From Anoplopoma fimbria (taxonomy: Eukaryota; Chordata; Actinopteri; Perciformes; Anoplopomatidae), in contig NC_072456.1 of NCBI RefSeq assembly GCF_027596085.1, forward strand, positions 14,770,744-14,834,743: a stretch of DNA of 64,000 nt. The letters run 5' to 3'. Of this stretch, positions 39,851-52,396 are shown in pieces. Below the pieces are notes generated by a model, which was given only the letters and a program-made list of their open reading frames with translations, was not told where the DNA came from and searched no databases. The translations under genes were made by a program, and so were the position numbers. Within the stretch, counting starts at the first letter, position 1, and every line of letters begins with the position of its first letter.

Positions 39851-42800
39851 CACACTGTGAGATGGAGACTTTCATACAAGGTACCTTACAGCAAAAGAAT
39901 CGTGTACATTTTAAAAATAGGCGGCACATGTGGGAATCAAACCTCTGTGCCCTGGGTGTATGCGCATAATAAAGCAGTAGGGATTCTAAAGTATGTTATA
40001 TAGTCATGGAAAATGGAAATATATTTAATGGTTTTACACATTAAATTGTATAAATTTGACTTATTGTCTACTTATACCCAGTAGACTTAAATATGCCTGA
40101 TGATTAAAGCGGCTAAATGTAGCATTGTTACAACAAAGATTCAGGTAATGATATCACTGTAAATAAAGAAGGCTGCCAATTTTTGCCAGCTTCAAAATTT
40201 GATTTTATATAATACTAATACTGTACTTATTTCACATGAAGTCAACTAGATATTCCATCAAAAAAATTGCTTTTTCACATCACATGTGTATAGAGGAGAG
40301 CAGTTCTTCGATAAATGTCTCAAAAAGAAAGCAGGTTTTATGGAAAACATTTTTTTGGCACACTAGCACTATAGACCACTGGCCTGAAATAAAGGGATTA
40401 ACATCATAGTTGGTCAAGTTAGTTTTAGGTGATTGTTGCAGTGATTGACATATAATATGAATATGTTATATTGATGCTGCACATAGCACCATTACAGAGA
40501 CAGTCCTTAAACAGGAAAGCCAAATGTTTGATTCCTCACGACAGCCAGTGTGTGTCATCTTCTTTTGTCCACGGTGTAGAGATTGAATCTACACAATGCA
40601 TGAAACATTGGGAATATGCCTGTTAATAATATGGCCATCACCCATTATTTTGCCTTTTTTAAGCAGTTCAACCCCGACGCTACTCAACCTTTTCTACCCT
40701 GCAAATTAATAACTACATACCAAGGTTCAAATTCCCCAAAATAGAAAGTCAATGGTAACTGGCAGCAGAAGCCCAGCGGCACATAGTCGAGGAAAGTTGA
40801 AAAAAAAAGAGGTTAATTACGCTCATCAGAGTTCACACAATCACACTCTGCATGCCTGTAGTAATTGCGCTATAGTAGATATTCACGGGCCGTTTACCCA
40901 AGATTGGAAGTGAAATAATGTTGATGACATTGAAAAAAATATCAAACAGACTACCTGACTAGGGTAAAAAAAAAGAATAAAAGGAACAAATTAGAAAGTG
41001 CACATAAGTGGGCAAGTGTGAGAGAGAGAGAGATACAGCAGACCTGGAACTGTACTTATGTTATCTAATTATGTGTAATTTTATGGTTTCCAGGAGAGTC
41101 TACGCCACTTTTTACAGTCTGTGTGAAAAGTGAATAAAGACTATTTCTCTCATGGTTATTAGATGTTGCTTCAGACAAGATTTCCAGTATATATTTGGTT
41201 CTTATGAATCAGACACTGAACATATTTGACAGGGATAACAGGACGTAAAGGGACAGTAAAGGTAAACAGTTTACAGCCATCATTTTCAAAATGCATTCAG
41301 GAAAAAAGAAGAAAAGTTTTTCAAAGTTTCTGATATATGATATATTCTACACTTTCTGTCCTGCCCTCCCTCTTCACATCATCTATTCTGGTCCCTGGAC
41401 CTCCTGTCATCTCCTCTCCTCTTCCAGCTTTCTCTTTCCAACTGACCTCCCACCTCCTCCTGCACTCCTCCTCTTCGTCATCAACTATATTTCAGACACA
41501 TTTTTTTTCTGGTAGCTCCCTAGCTTTCTTTAAACTTTCCTGAGTTAATGTTGAAAACTATATTCAGTACATTATGAGAAAATCCTGAATCAGAAAATTC
41601 AGACTGACATGCGGGCGGGTGCATTCATTGTTCTGTACATCTTTCTCATCCTGTGAAGCAAGAGGAAGAGGAGAGAGAGAAGGCGACTGGGTGGAAATGT
41701 CGAACGGTCCAAGGGAAAACTAATCAAAGAGCGCTGGCCTTCAGCACAACCACTGCCACAGGCCTGCTCTGTGTAAATCCGTTTTCTGTCTTGACAGAGG
41801 GCACATTGTAAGAGGAGGTCAACTGCAGAGGAGCTGTGTTGTGTAAAGCTGCGTTGTGCAGTTTCAGAATGGAAATTGAGATTGTAAAATGCCAAAAGGG
41901 ATCATTGTATGCACCAGGCAAATAAAGGAGGCCTACTCCTTTATATGAGCAGTTCTCATATTATCCCCGTACACACAGTCACAATATAAACCCCTGTAAA
42001 ATATAGAGTAGATGATTTATTTAAGACTTTAATTTGGTGGTTAATCTTTGACATGTATAATCTTATCAGAACGTCGGTTTTGTAAATGATTCACGCCCTG
42101 ATGATGCATTCAAACAATATGAACGCTCATATGTTGGACATTCTTATATTCAATTTTTACAACTGTATTATGACTGGCATTACATATCATTATCTAAACT
42201 AGGCTCTTTTAGATATTTGCTTATATTGTTGTTACACAGTAATTAAAAGGACGCGGCCATCTAAACAGATCATAATGAGGAAATCGTCCTCAAACTTCAT
42301 ACATTCTGTTATGAGACCTCTCCAGTGAGTCAGGTTTATTTTCTTATTTTTTACAGATGAAGAGTAAGATTTGACAGGGCTAAGACATTTACACTTCTAT
42401 TTGAACATCAGAAGGCCAGGAATCAATATTTTCAACATCAAAATGATTGCCAGCATTTCTTTTTTTTTAAGTTGAAGAGTTTCATCCTTGCCCTTTGGCT
42501 AATTTATCTAGCTCAGCATGCTGTCTGTCAATGTCCAACACACACAGCCTACCAAAATGATGTTTTATCATATGTCAATTTATTTCACATATGCAATGAA
42601 TTTAGCACTTTAATTAAAATGCTGTGTGCACAGTGGGAGTAATACCTTTAATCCTGGCAGTGTAGTTAGTGTCACGCTCTACCCCTAGAGCTGCATATGC
42701 CCCAAATTACCAAAGAGAAAGGTAATAAATATAAGGTAGGTAGATAGGTAAAAAGGTAACACAAATCTAAGCGAGACAAGAGTAGCTCTGCTCATCTGCA

Positions 42801-44011
42801 GGTGAGTAACTCTGGCTGCTGACAATAGTCTGAGAAAAGGAATACAAAAAAATTGTTTTACTTAATTTGACCATGGACAGCACAAATTCTTGTTTTCAGT
42901 GATAATCATGCATCATCACAGTCATCTAAGCTTGTAAAATCAAGGTTAAGTGTGTCTCACACGGGCGCACACTTGTAAGCAGGGCATACACACATTTTGC
43001 TGTTTGTTATGCCATGCTTAGCCACTCATCCTTTAAAAAAATCATCTTCTACTTGAAGTAATCCAGCTGGTAGAGGAAATTGTAAAAAACTGCATTCGTG
43101 ATTAACTAGCCACCAACCTTTAGTTAAAGCAGTTTGTGTATTCTGGTATTTGCGTCAGGGATATTTGGCTTGTTAGTTGGGGGCGGTGAGATGAACTTTG
43201 CATGCGGTGCCTCCGCTTTCCTGAAGCAGTACACTCACCCATCTTCTTTTCATTTCCCGTGTCCTACACTATTTCTCTTTGCCTCGTTCTCTTTAAATAT
43301 CCACTCTCTATCTCTCCTTGCTCCATAATAAATGCAGGAACTCTCCTTCATGTGTGTTTAGCAATGCCTGGAGACTGGTGTCGGCCTATGGTCCCTTAAT
43401 TATTAATTTGACGATATGCGCTAGCCGTTTGATCATCCTCACATATCTGTATGATTCCGATTTAACGAGTTCCCCAGGAGAATCCGTCTCTTTTTTTTTT
43501 CTCTTTTTCTCTCTCTTTTTCTATTTCTATCAGGCTTGTTGTTTTGAATCCTCTGCAACCAAAACATGAGCATACAAATCTTCACCAAAGGCACCAAAAT
43601 GACCCTTTTTTCGATGGACAGTTTAATCAAAGTGTCTCAGTTCTATGACTGCAAACATTTGTTCGTGGTCCAAAGTGAGAATTGAACCAATGATTGATTG
43701 TCAGTGAAAACTAGTCTCAAACTGTTTAAATAATGTCAAATAAAAAACAAAACCCCACATTTATTCCATCATCTTCCTAAAGCCATTTTCTTAGGTTTTG
43801 CTTCTGTGCTAATAATATTCAGACTCCATTTTCCCTGTGGAGAGATCCTTGAGCTAATAATCATCAGTACCTTGGCACAGTAGCAACATATAAATTCAAA
43901 GCATCACGATTTACGCACAGAATTTCACAGCACTGAAATTGGGATACTAGATGAGGAAAGGCACTCTTCTTTAATTCAAACCAAGTGTGTGCTGATGGGG
44001 GTGATGCAGGA

Positions 44012-44090
44012 TGACGTGGTGGTCCAGTGGTTTAAGAAGCTGCCCTGTCTCAAAAAAAAAGCAACAGGCGGGACACTTAGCTTGATGTCG
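44012..44090 (+). mobile_element. Fragment of a tRNA-like fish SINE or related repeat head
   Basis: It contains TGGTCCAGTGG (44020-44030), which fits the RNA polymerase III A-box consensus TRGYNNANNNG, followed by TTTAAGAAGCTGCCCTGTCTC. This resembles the 'gtggtgcagtggttagcgctgttgcctc' block of common fish repeats. No B-box partner is evident in the next 70 bp, so it is a truncated relic and not a tRNA gene. Confidence 0.4.
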
Positions 44091-44491
44091 CTAGATCTCT
44101 ATGGATAGATGGTTAGCTATCCGTCTGTTCGCTTGTCTGTTCTGAATGTCTGTCTATCTATTTATTTTGTATCTCTTCAAAGCTGAAACTGGCCGTCTCC
44201 CAATACTTATCCAAGACTTCGCTCTTCTTAAGAAACGTGTGTGTGTGGGTGCGTGGTGCAGAGTGAGAATAAGATGCAGAGGGAGTTGGAGAGAGGAAAG
44301 TGTGGGATTGTGTGACATTACGAAGCCGTGCACGTGTATCTGTGTGTGGAAACAGGCATTCCGGAAGTGGAATCGCACTAATCTAGCGCTGCCTTGAAAG
44401 GAACTGAGGTAGCGGCCAGCGGCGTAACATTGGTCTCATGGCTTGTGCTAACGTCTTTTTCTCTCTGTCTGTCCTCCCATGTCTTCCCTAG

Positions 44492-44637
44492 CATCACCGC
44501 GGTTCACTAAAGTTCCCGTTGACCAGATTGGCGTCTCAGGGGGCGTGGTCTCCTTCGTGTGCCAGGCGACAGGCGACCCCAAGCCGAGGGTCAGCTGGAA
44601 CAAGAAAGGCAAGAAGGTCAACTCCCAGCGTATAGAG
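44492..44637 (+). CDS. ptprs: ptprs coding exon 2: first half of Ig domain 1
   Basis: This exon encodes residues 33-81. The acceptor is TTCCCTAG after a strong CT-rich tract; the donor is GAG|GTGAGT. Length is 146 nt, phase 1 in and phase 0 out. The peptide contains [18 protein letters not shown], then the first Ig cysteine (Cys56) in [11 protein letters not shown], the core Trp68, and the basic loop [11 protein letters not shown]. In PTP-sigma the four lysines of this loop (here Lys70, Lys71, Lys73, Lys74), with two arginines of the next exon, bind heparan and chondroitin sulfate proteoglycans. DQIGVSGGV and KKVNSQR favour PTP-sigma over LAR (DQTGLSGGV, KKVSSQR) and PTP-delta (KKVSNQR), as I remember those proteins. 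A difference from mammalian PTP-sigma is Ile80 in place of Phe. Which teleost copy (ptprsa or ptprsb) cannot be decided here. Confidence 0.95.
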
Positions 44638-46784
44638 GTGAGTCAATGCTGCTCACTGCTGTACACCAGGGGTGAGGAGGGCAACTTCATTGTTGCTGTC
44701 CTGTACCGAGTCACTGACATGTCATGCAACACTACACTAAGATGAAAAACTAATACGTCACTCTTATTAATCTTTATTTGCCTACACATTATTCAATGCT
44801 GCCCTGCACTACTTTCACATTACAAGCACAGCCTCTTTTTTGCGTTATAAAACACAAAAAAATGTTTTGTTCGCTTTCTTCACCCACAGTTTTCACAAAT
44901 AGTTCTGGACAGCAGTCCGGTCTTTTTATGGACTGGCTTCTCTAATCTCTGAGCAATGTGCAGGTCCACTAGTCCCTTACAGTTGCCCAGTAACGCAATG
45001 CAGAGCCCTCCCGTTTCTCCCTCTCCGTCCTCTTTGCACTTGACTGACTTTGCCTTCCGTTATCCCTTTCTTGTTTCCAGCGCTGGTTCCTTTTTCTGCA
45101 TACGGCCCTGTCTGTGTGAATGCGTGTGTGTTTGCGTTATTCATGATGTTTGTTGTTCAGTTCTCGGCAGGCGTCCCAGATGGCATCTCTAAAAGTCTTG
45201 ATTGATGCTCAGTGTCTCTTAATTAAAAAGTTGCTTTCGTTAATGTCGGCGGCGCACAGAGATAGACATGCACACACTGCAGCATGAAGACAACCACAGG
45301 GGAGGGGGCTAAAAAAGCAAAAAAAAAATGACAACATCAACAGGGGGAGAGGCAGCATCTCAACAGAGGACAAAATAAAAAGACATGTCGTGTTTGTACG
45401 TTCCCTTCTTCTGCATGCTAAGTGGGAAACAAAGCCAAGGGCGTGAAGGAGCCCACCAGATCGGACGCTTCTCTTCCCCCGTTTAGCAGAAAAAAATAAT
45501 TTGCAAAGGGGTTTTGAAGTAGTTATGATTTTTTTCCCTTCTCTTCCCTCTCGACAGCTGCTTTGATATCGATCACGATGCCATGCTCTGCAGTGTTTTT
45601 AGCCTAATTAGTAGCTCAGCCCTGAGATGTGCAGCAGTGGAGCAGCAGGGCGGCTCGAGACTCGTACTTGTATCTCAAAGTCATGCTTTGCTCAGAGATC
45701 TCAGCACTGAACCCTTTGTTGAGATGGTGTAAGCTCCTCTCAGGAATGGTAGATGTTAAAAGAGTATGTTTGCCTTGAGATTGGCAGGAAGGCTGACCAT
45801 CTTCTCTAACATTTCATCCAACGAAATTCGAAAAAAGATAAATCTTACTGGTTATATTAAAAGGAAGGGGTAATTGGTTCACAAAATTTCAGGATTAACC
45901 CTATGACTCCTCAGATGTTGGCCGGTATCCACTTTATAGACCTTTTATGTCAAACTGCCATTCTCTCAGCCACTGCCATCAACTTTTGAAATATAGACAC
46001 ATTTAAAAGGTCCCTATTAAAGTCTGTTACTGTTTGTAATGAGGACATTGTTAAATTTGTCAAAAGTGAAAAACTTTAATGGCAGCTTCAGACTATTTCA
46101 GATGTACTTTAATGATCTTGACTTTTAATACGTCACGATGCCATTGTCCAGTTAGTTACAAAAAAAAAAAACTATGTCGATTTATATTTTCTTAGTCATG
46201 CTATACTTGAATATTTAGTGATTTTTTTATATATATTTTTTTTTGAAGAAGCACTTTCAACGATGGGACTTCACAGAGAACAAAGGGCATAATTACAGAT
46301 AAAAGGAGATGAAAACACGAAAAGAAAGCACATCACTCACAAAACTATGGGGCTGGGTTGGATTGTCAAATCAAATCAAGTTTTTATTGTCACTCTTTGT
46401 ACAAAGCACAGCCCACAGTGAAATGGAGCCTCTATATTTTACCCGTCCTAATATTAGGAGCAGTGGGCAGCCATTTAACCCGTGCTATTTTGCTCTTTAG
46501 CATGCCAGGGAGCAGTCAGGGGGTTCAGTGCCTTGCTCAAAGGCACCTCGTCAGTGAATGCCCTACCAAGGATATCTGTTTGTAACTCACTTCCACATGT
46601 CTTTGGTTTTAGGTTGAGTTTCTGATCAATTTAGAGAAGCTGACTTCTTAGTTAACATAGTTACATTTGGAGAATAATAAAACTCTCATCCTCCAAGATA
46701 ATTGTTTGCTCTAGCCCTCTATGCTAATACCCAGTTAAGTTCAAAACTGTCTAACCTATCCTTGTTATTGACTCTGCCCAACAG
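44638..46784 (+). other. ptprs: ptprs intron splitting Ig domain 1 (2,147 bp)
   Basis: A phase-0 intron from GTGAGT to CCAACAG, with a possible branch site CTAAC at 46751-46755. It contains unique-looking sequence, an A-rich run at 46158-46170 and a fish-type interspersed repeat at 46366-46595. A balanced block at about 45555-45730 has homeodomain-like CTAATTAG (45604-45611) and no coding content. No exon was seen inside. Confidence 0.9.
46366..46595 (+). mobile_element. Fish-type interspersed repeat fragment in intron
   Basis: Blocks in order: TCAAATCAAGTTTTTATTGTCAC, cited by its 46373-46390 core, then CACAGTGAAATGGAGCC, GGAGCAGTGGGCAGCC and GTGCCTTGCTCAAAGGCACC. This order matches a very abundant teleost interspersed sequence, probably the non-coding end of a non-LTR element. 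It ends about 190 bp before the exon at 46785. The family name needs a repeat-library search. Confidence 0.65.
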
Positions 46785-46926
46785 ACCATTGAGTTTGACG
46801 AGGGTGCCGGTGCCGTACTGAGAATCCAGCCTCTCCGAGCACCTCGTGACGAGAACATCTACGAATGCGTTGCTGAGAACAGCGAGGCCGAGATCACTGT
46901 CAATGCCAAGCTGTCCATCATCCGAG
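46785..46926 (+). CDS. ptprs: ptprs coding exon 3: second half of Ig domain 1
   Basis: This exon encodes residues 82-128 plus the first base of codon 129. The acceptor is CCCAACAG; the donor is CGAG|GTGAGT. It is 142 nt, phase 0 in and phase 1 out. It reads [18 protein letters not shown], then [15 protein letters not shown], where Cys109 pairs with Cys56 of the previous exon in the YxC motif of Ig domains, and ends at KLSIIR before the linker to Ig2. Arg99 and Arg102 correspond to the glycosaminoglycan-contacting arginines of PTP-sigma. TIEFDE and PRDEN(I/V)YECVA favour PTP-sigma over LAR and PTP-delta (VIEFDD, RDEAIYEC). The segment NSEAEIT replaces mammalian NSVGEIT, losing the Gly in the turn after the second cysteine. 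The phase-1 end matches the usual Ig1-Ig2 junction of the family. Confidence 0.95.
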
Positions 46927-47830
46927 GTGAGTCCTGCATTATGAAACAGAGTGCAGAAGGGGTAACTACAAAATAAATCATTAAAGTGGATGTCCGTGAG
47001 CTCCTCAAGTTTTTTTATGATGACATCTTGCCTTGGAGTTTTTGTACACCACTTGCCAGTGAGTGTGGGCTGTACTCTGAGTTTCTGTACTCGTCTGTTA
47101 AGCCATTTTGGCTTCAGCTGTAAAAGCTGTTCAGCTGGGTCATAAGATGCAGATAAGACTTTACTACTTATGTGATTTATTTCGATTTTGGCATATTAAA
47201 CATACCACGATTATCTTCTTGTGTGCTGTGACATCCATACAAGCTTTAATTTACTCATACTACTATATAAGCTAAATCATTTGCATGAATCACCACTAGA
47301 GAAGCCAAATGAATACAGGTGGAAAAGTGGAGAATTATCTCTTAAAGCTCTTGTGCAGACGCGTGTCACAGCTGCAAATAGACTCATATTCACTTACAGC
47401 ACATGGTCAGTATGAAGGCTATTCATCAAGGATCCATCAATTTGATGAAACTAATCAACTGGCCATTCATGAAAAAGCTGAACCTCTATTTGCCAATGAT
47501 GAAAACCCATAAGATCCCTGAATGGAAAAATAGATTGATTGGTCACCCGCACACAGTCGGGGCACAGTGGTGAACAGATATGTTTCGAGGCGCACACAGA
47601 CACACTTACCCAGATAAACAGGTGTAAAAAAACAAACAGCTTAACTTCACCGACCTATTATTGATCTGCTCCTAAAGGTGCTATTTTAGATTCAGCAAAG
47701 ATATTATACCACGTGTGTAGCTCTAGCTTAGAGGACATAGAGGACGGTATCATAGGCAAGCAAGCATGTGGTCGCACACTCCCGCTTTCTTCTCCATCGT
47801 TCTACCTGTCCCTGTCTGTCTCACATAGAT

Positions 47831-47831
<1 letters not shown>

Positions 47832-47915
<84 letters not shown>
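47832..47915. repeat. (CA)42 microsatellite
   Basis: A perfect 84-bp CA array about 0.9 kb downstream of coding exon 3. In the transcript it would form CA repeats, which hnRNP L can bind. An effect on splicing is speculative at this distance. Confidence 0.97.
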
Positions 47916-47916
<1 letters not shown>

Positions 47917-49479
47917 CCAATGTCTTCTCTTCTGTTCTCTCCTGCCGCCATCTGCCATGTTTCCAGGGCTGGATGAAGCTGAGCTATTGCTGGCTGGCTG
48001 GCAGCGCACGAGCAAGGCCTTCTTGGCTGTCAAATCCACAGGCAGGGTGGTGGGGTGGGGTGTTGGACCAGGGATTGGAAGCCTGGCCCAGCATCCTGGG
48101 TTAGTTATTGTTAGCAACAAACCCCCCTATCCTGGAAGCATGCTGTTGGGCGCTAGGGGGTATGAGGGCCTCAGGTGCCCTTCAAAACTTGTTTTACAAT
48201 TTGGAATGTGGTAGTTAGACTTTAAAATTACATGTGCGTTCCCATTTGTCACAATTCTATTCGTGCAACTATGAACATCGATCTACATTGAGTGAGCAGG
48301 TAGCATTTTGGTGCTGTACTTAAGGACTTCTGATGCTGATGAGCACACACACTATCTGCCATTTCTTGTATCCTTGAATCTAAAATTTATATTTTATATC
48401 TGTCTGTAGCTTTGATATGGCAGTACAGGACCTAATAGGAATCACGCTTTCAGCCTGCTCAAAATCGATGACATTAAATCATATTAATTAAACATATGCT
48501 ATTCGACAGTCAAAACCCAATTTATATTCCGTTAGACTGAGAAAGAAAGAAGAAAGAGCGAACACATACAGACTGGGAACAAGAAATTGAAAACAAGGAA
48601 CAAGCAGACGAAACTTTAAACTACAAGCCCAGGTATGTGCACATCAGTGTGTGTAGTTGTGTGAAAGAGCACAGGGCAAACCCAGGGCGGTCCACGGGAG
48701 CAGAGGGAAAATGAAAAGTTATTGGAATCAGCTCGACAAGGTTTTTCTCTAGAGCCCAGAGGAAGACAGCATCTCTCAAGCCCAGACACTGAAGGAGGGA
48801 TGAGAGAGTGATGACGGGGGGTTGAAGGTGGGAGACGAGCAGCAGAGGTGGAGACCAGCAGGTTCTCTCTGTTTTCCATTTTTAATGAGGTCGGGTCCCC
48901 CTGCATTAACCCATTAGGAACGAGATAGGAAAAGATATATAGAGAAAAATTAAAAATAGAAAATGTGGGAGAAGAGAGATAGAGTTTAATTCATAGAAAA
49001 CAAATAAATGTGTGGATGGAGAAAGTTGTTTCGGGTGAGGTGAAAATGGAAAGAAAGTGAGTAAATGATCGAGGATGAATGAAGGGAGAGAATGCAAATA
49101 GAGATGAAAGTGGAACAAACCAGAGGGAAAAATAGGGGGGAGAAAATGAGAAATGTTGGCCAAAGATGAAGGGAGACAACAGGGGGTGTTGTGGATGATT
49201 GGCAATGTAGAACAGGTGAGGAGGACAATAGCTGAACCTGGGTTCTTGGAACGGGGGCAAAGGATTATGGGATATGGAACATGCCACAAGGGACACATCC
49301 ACAGTAAACAGAGGAGTTGTGGTGTGGGATCTGGAGAGGCAGAAAATGGGTCGCCGCGATGGCTGACTTGGCCAGAAAGCCGTGGCACGCAGTTGTGAGA
49401 AAATAGAGCCGCATGCACACACGCTCCCAGTAACAAATAGAATTACATAGATTTACCCCAACAAGCATGTCGTATACGT

Positions 49480-49770
49480 CCATGATTGTGTTTACATGGA
49501 CATGAAAAATCTGTTTGAGGCTTATCCCAGGTATGATCATATTCTGGATTAAATGTTTACATGAGCACAGAGTCATTTGGTGGTTCATAACCCCGTATAG
49601 ATGATACATATTAGTAACCTGGTTCCTAATTATTGCCTTTTATTTGCACAGGCGCTGTGATATTTACAAAAACAGGGTTTCTTAGAGCTGGATATGGTTT
49701 TGAGATGTGCATAAACACATAAACAGGATTATTAAAAAAGAAAAATCATAAATGGGTTAATGTAGAGACA
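49480..49770. mobile_element. Degenerate non-autonomous element with TTTACATG blocks
   Basis: GTGTTTACATGGACATGAAA near 49488 and AAATGTTTACATGAGCAC near 49551 are related and flank an ATTCTGGATTAAA block. Downstream, GCTGGATATGGTTTTGAGAT and GTGCATAAACACATAAACAG continue the same theme. Fish genomes contain many short elements built from 'tttacatgcacat...' and 'ggatatggttttgagatgtgcat' blocks. Boundaries and family are uncertain. Confidence 0.45.
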
Positions 49771-50504
49771 TTCATTGTAATGCTTTCACACATTTACCAT
49801 CAAACGGTCATGAAACTCCTTGAACCCATAAATGATCATTAATATTTCCAATTTAAATAAGAACAAGAATCACTCTTCACTCAAAACGATGTAGTCCATA
49901 TGTATATATGTACAGTCACTGTTCAGTAGCACACATATACAAACACAGAAGCATCCAGTCCACCAAATTTTTTTTTTTGTCCTAGCGCAAAATAATAAAA
50001 AATAAATGTAAAAGGAAAATGGAAACACTTGCATACTTCAATGTCTGGCAGCACTGATAGAGATATACGCACATAGAGCAAAGATACACACACATACTGC
50101 CAATGTGCATGCACATCACCACCTTCAGCCCTTAATGTGCTCACGCTAACTTACATCTACAGAAACATGTACACAAAGCAGGATACAGACATTCTGAAAT
50201 ATGCAACTACTTGGAAAATCCACAGACATTTATTCATACAAAAGACATTACAGACAGGCTAAACGTCAACCCCATCTCGACGTGACACAACCCAACACTG
50301 TCTTCTGCTGTCTGTGTTTGTGTGTCCCCCCGCATGGATGCTTTTGTTGGTGGCAATGGCAGGGTGTATTTAGGATCGACTGTGACACCTCCTTACTCCA
50401 CCGCCTCAGCTGAATACCTAAGATGGGGGCCATCTGGCTCCACTAAGACTTGCACACAGTCCTCTGGGAGTCCTTGGAGAGGGACTGACAAGTGTATGAA
50501 GCAC

Positions 50505-50616
50505 ATGGGTTCTCCCTGCGGCATCCCAACAAGCAAAAACTGATTGATTAGATTTAGCTGATATTCTTTTTTTTTTTGTTTGGTTTTTTTGATCACATTA
50601 AAACATTAATAATCAT
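50505..50616. repeat. Local direct duplication, copy 1
   Basis: It runs from ATGGGTTCTCCCTGCGGCAT, through CCCAACAAGCAAAAACTGAT and a T-rich tract, to GATCACATTAAAACATTAAT and AATCAT. Outside the T-rich middle it is nearly identical to 50867-51020, 362 bp downstream. Confidence 0.92.
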
Positions 50617-50866
50617 TTGTTGAAGCCAGCCTCTGTGGGGCTGGAAGAGCTCTTGAGATCTGACTCAACTTGCAGCTTGCTCTGTGTTTTTTATTTTTGT
50701 CACAGGAACATTGTTTCTGTTTTTTGGATTTTCTAAAAGAAAGGGAAAGTTGCCACTGGGATACTGTCAGCTCATGCTGTTGTGGGGAGATCACGGGGAG
50801 TTATCTAGCTTTGTGTGCCTGTCTTTTAGACTGCTGCAGTCTTTAGCCCTGTGATTACTGTTGCAA

Positions 50867-51020
50867 ATGGGTTTTCCCCTGCGGCATCCCAACAAGCAAA
50901 AACTGATTGATTAGATTTAGTCTGATATTCTTTATTATTATTATTATTATTTTTTTTTTTTGTTTGTTGAAGAAGTCGGAAAACCCATCGTTCAGATCAC
51001 ATTAAAACATTAATAATCAT
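50867..51020. repeat. Local direct duplication, copy 2, with (TTA)n expansion and extra segment
   Basis: The same ends as copy 1, but the middle holds a (TTA)n run (about 50933-50950), a T11 run and about 30 bp (TTGAAGAAGTCGGAAAACCC and following) absent from copy 1. This is consistent with a segmental duplication of about 362 bp followed by slippage and deletion in one copy. Confidence 0.92.
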
Positions 51021-51095
51021 GTTAGATCCGTGATGAAGCCGTGGATCTGCAGTTTTTCAAGTGAAGTGACCAGCAGGCACCAGAGACTCACCTCT

Positions 51096-51096
<1 letters not shown>

Positions 51097-51186
<90 letters not shown>
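51097..51186. repeat. (AC)45 microsatellite
   Basis: A perfect 90-bp AC array, 76 bp downstream of duplication copy 2. Confidence 0.97.
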
Positions 51187-51188
<2 letters not shown>

Positions 51189-52362
51189 ATCAGTTATTTG
51201 GCCTGTCTTTAAATGAGTGCTAGATACCAAACCTAGCCATGACCTTACATTTTAGTCATGCACACACCCACACAGTCTCACATCTTGCTTATTTTCGTTT
51301 GCCACTCTCAACCAGGTGGAACCAATCAAACGTAGCGTTCTGTGTTTCTCATTCCTCATTAGCTCTCTCCCAAAACTTTCCATTCGTATTGCTTTCTCTC
51401 TGTGTATGCCAAGTTGCAGGTCTGGTTGTCATCCACAGTTCTGATTTAGTAAATATATATATTTTGAGGGTTCTTCAGTTTCGCCTCCAACCCTTCCTCC
51501 TCTTCTTTCTCAGGTGAAAGCTTCTTCTTGAGGTTATTTGTTTTAAGGTAGAGTAGACACGGGTAAATGTCAGATGGGCAACATATACATATAAAACTAA
51601 CACCTGCCAGGTTTACAACTTTTAGCAAAGAGATTACGGTAGTGTTTCAAATTGGATTCAGCCATGTCGAGCCATGTTCACAGGAAATGTATTATTATGT
51701 TGTTTGTACAAGTGGAGTTTCATTTTCTAGCTACACGTGGATTCAGGTCAACACAAGCTGCGTGTGCCGTTTCATTTGCTGCTTTTAAATTGACTGATAG
51801 CTCCGCCCATGCCACTCTGTGCCGGTCATGTTCGGGTATTAAAGAGGGAGTTTGGGGCGTAGAGTGTCTACTGTTTGATCAGGCTGCCTGCTAATTGGCT
51901 GCTCTCTTGTGAAGGAGCAGGTAATGATGAATTTTAATGGGCTTCTGGATCCTGATACTTCCAATAGTCTGCCGCACAGATCAAGCCCAGTGAATTCTAG
52001 ACACCCTTTATTTATGGGAGAAGGGGTTGGAAAGAGAGGGGGGATGGGGGATGGGTGGCAGAAAGAGGTGCAACGATGAGATGGGACAAAAGTGTGTGGC
52101 AGCAAGAGGGAAGAGGAACTAGAGTGAAAGTTAAAAGGACGGAGACCAATCAACCTTTCAACCAGTAGTGGCTCCGGGCCAAGCCTTAAGACATTCTATT
52201 TCCTGTCTTCACCTTGGCTTTCTGTTCTCCATCTACCTTTTTTCTCTGTCTGTCCCACAGTATCTGTTCCATTATGTCCTCGGCTCTCCCCTTTATCTCT
52301 CTTTGGCGCAGTTGTTCACTCTTTTCTGTCTCGACCAATCTTCTTTCTTTGTATTTCACAGG

Positions 52363-52396
<34 letters not shown>
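52363..52396. repeat. Compound (GT)n(GA)n microsatellite
   Basis: A short GT array passing directly into GAGAGAGAGA. Confidence 0.9.

Noticed and set aside
44020..44030. tRNA gene suggested by an A-box match
   Set aside because: No B-box, no cloverleaf and a poly(A) interruption shortly after; better explained as a SINE-like fragment.
48906..49436. 176-codon minus-strand open frame
   Set aside because: Most of it is the complement of a purine-rich stretch, giving Pro/Phe/Leu/Ser-rich low-complexity peptide in two overlapping frames at once.
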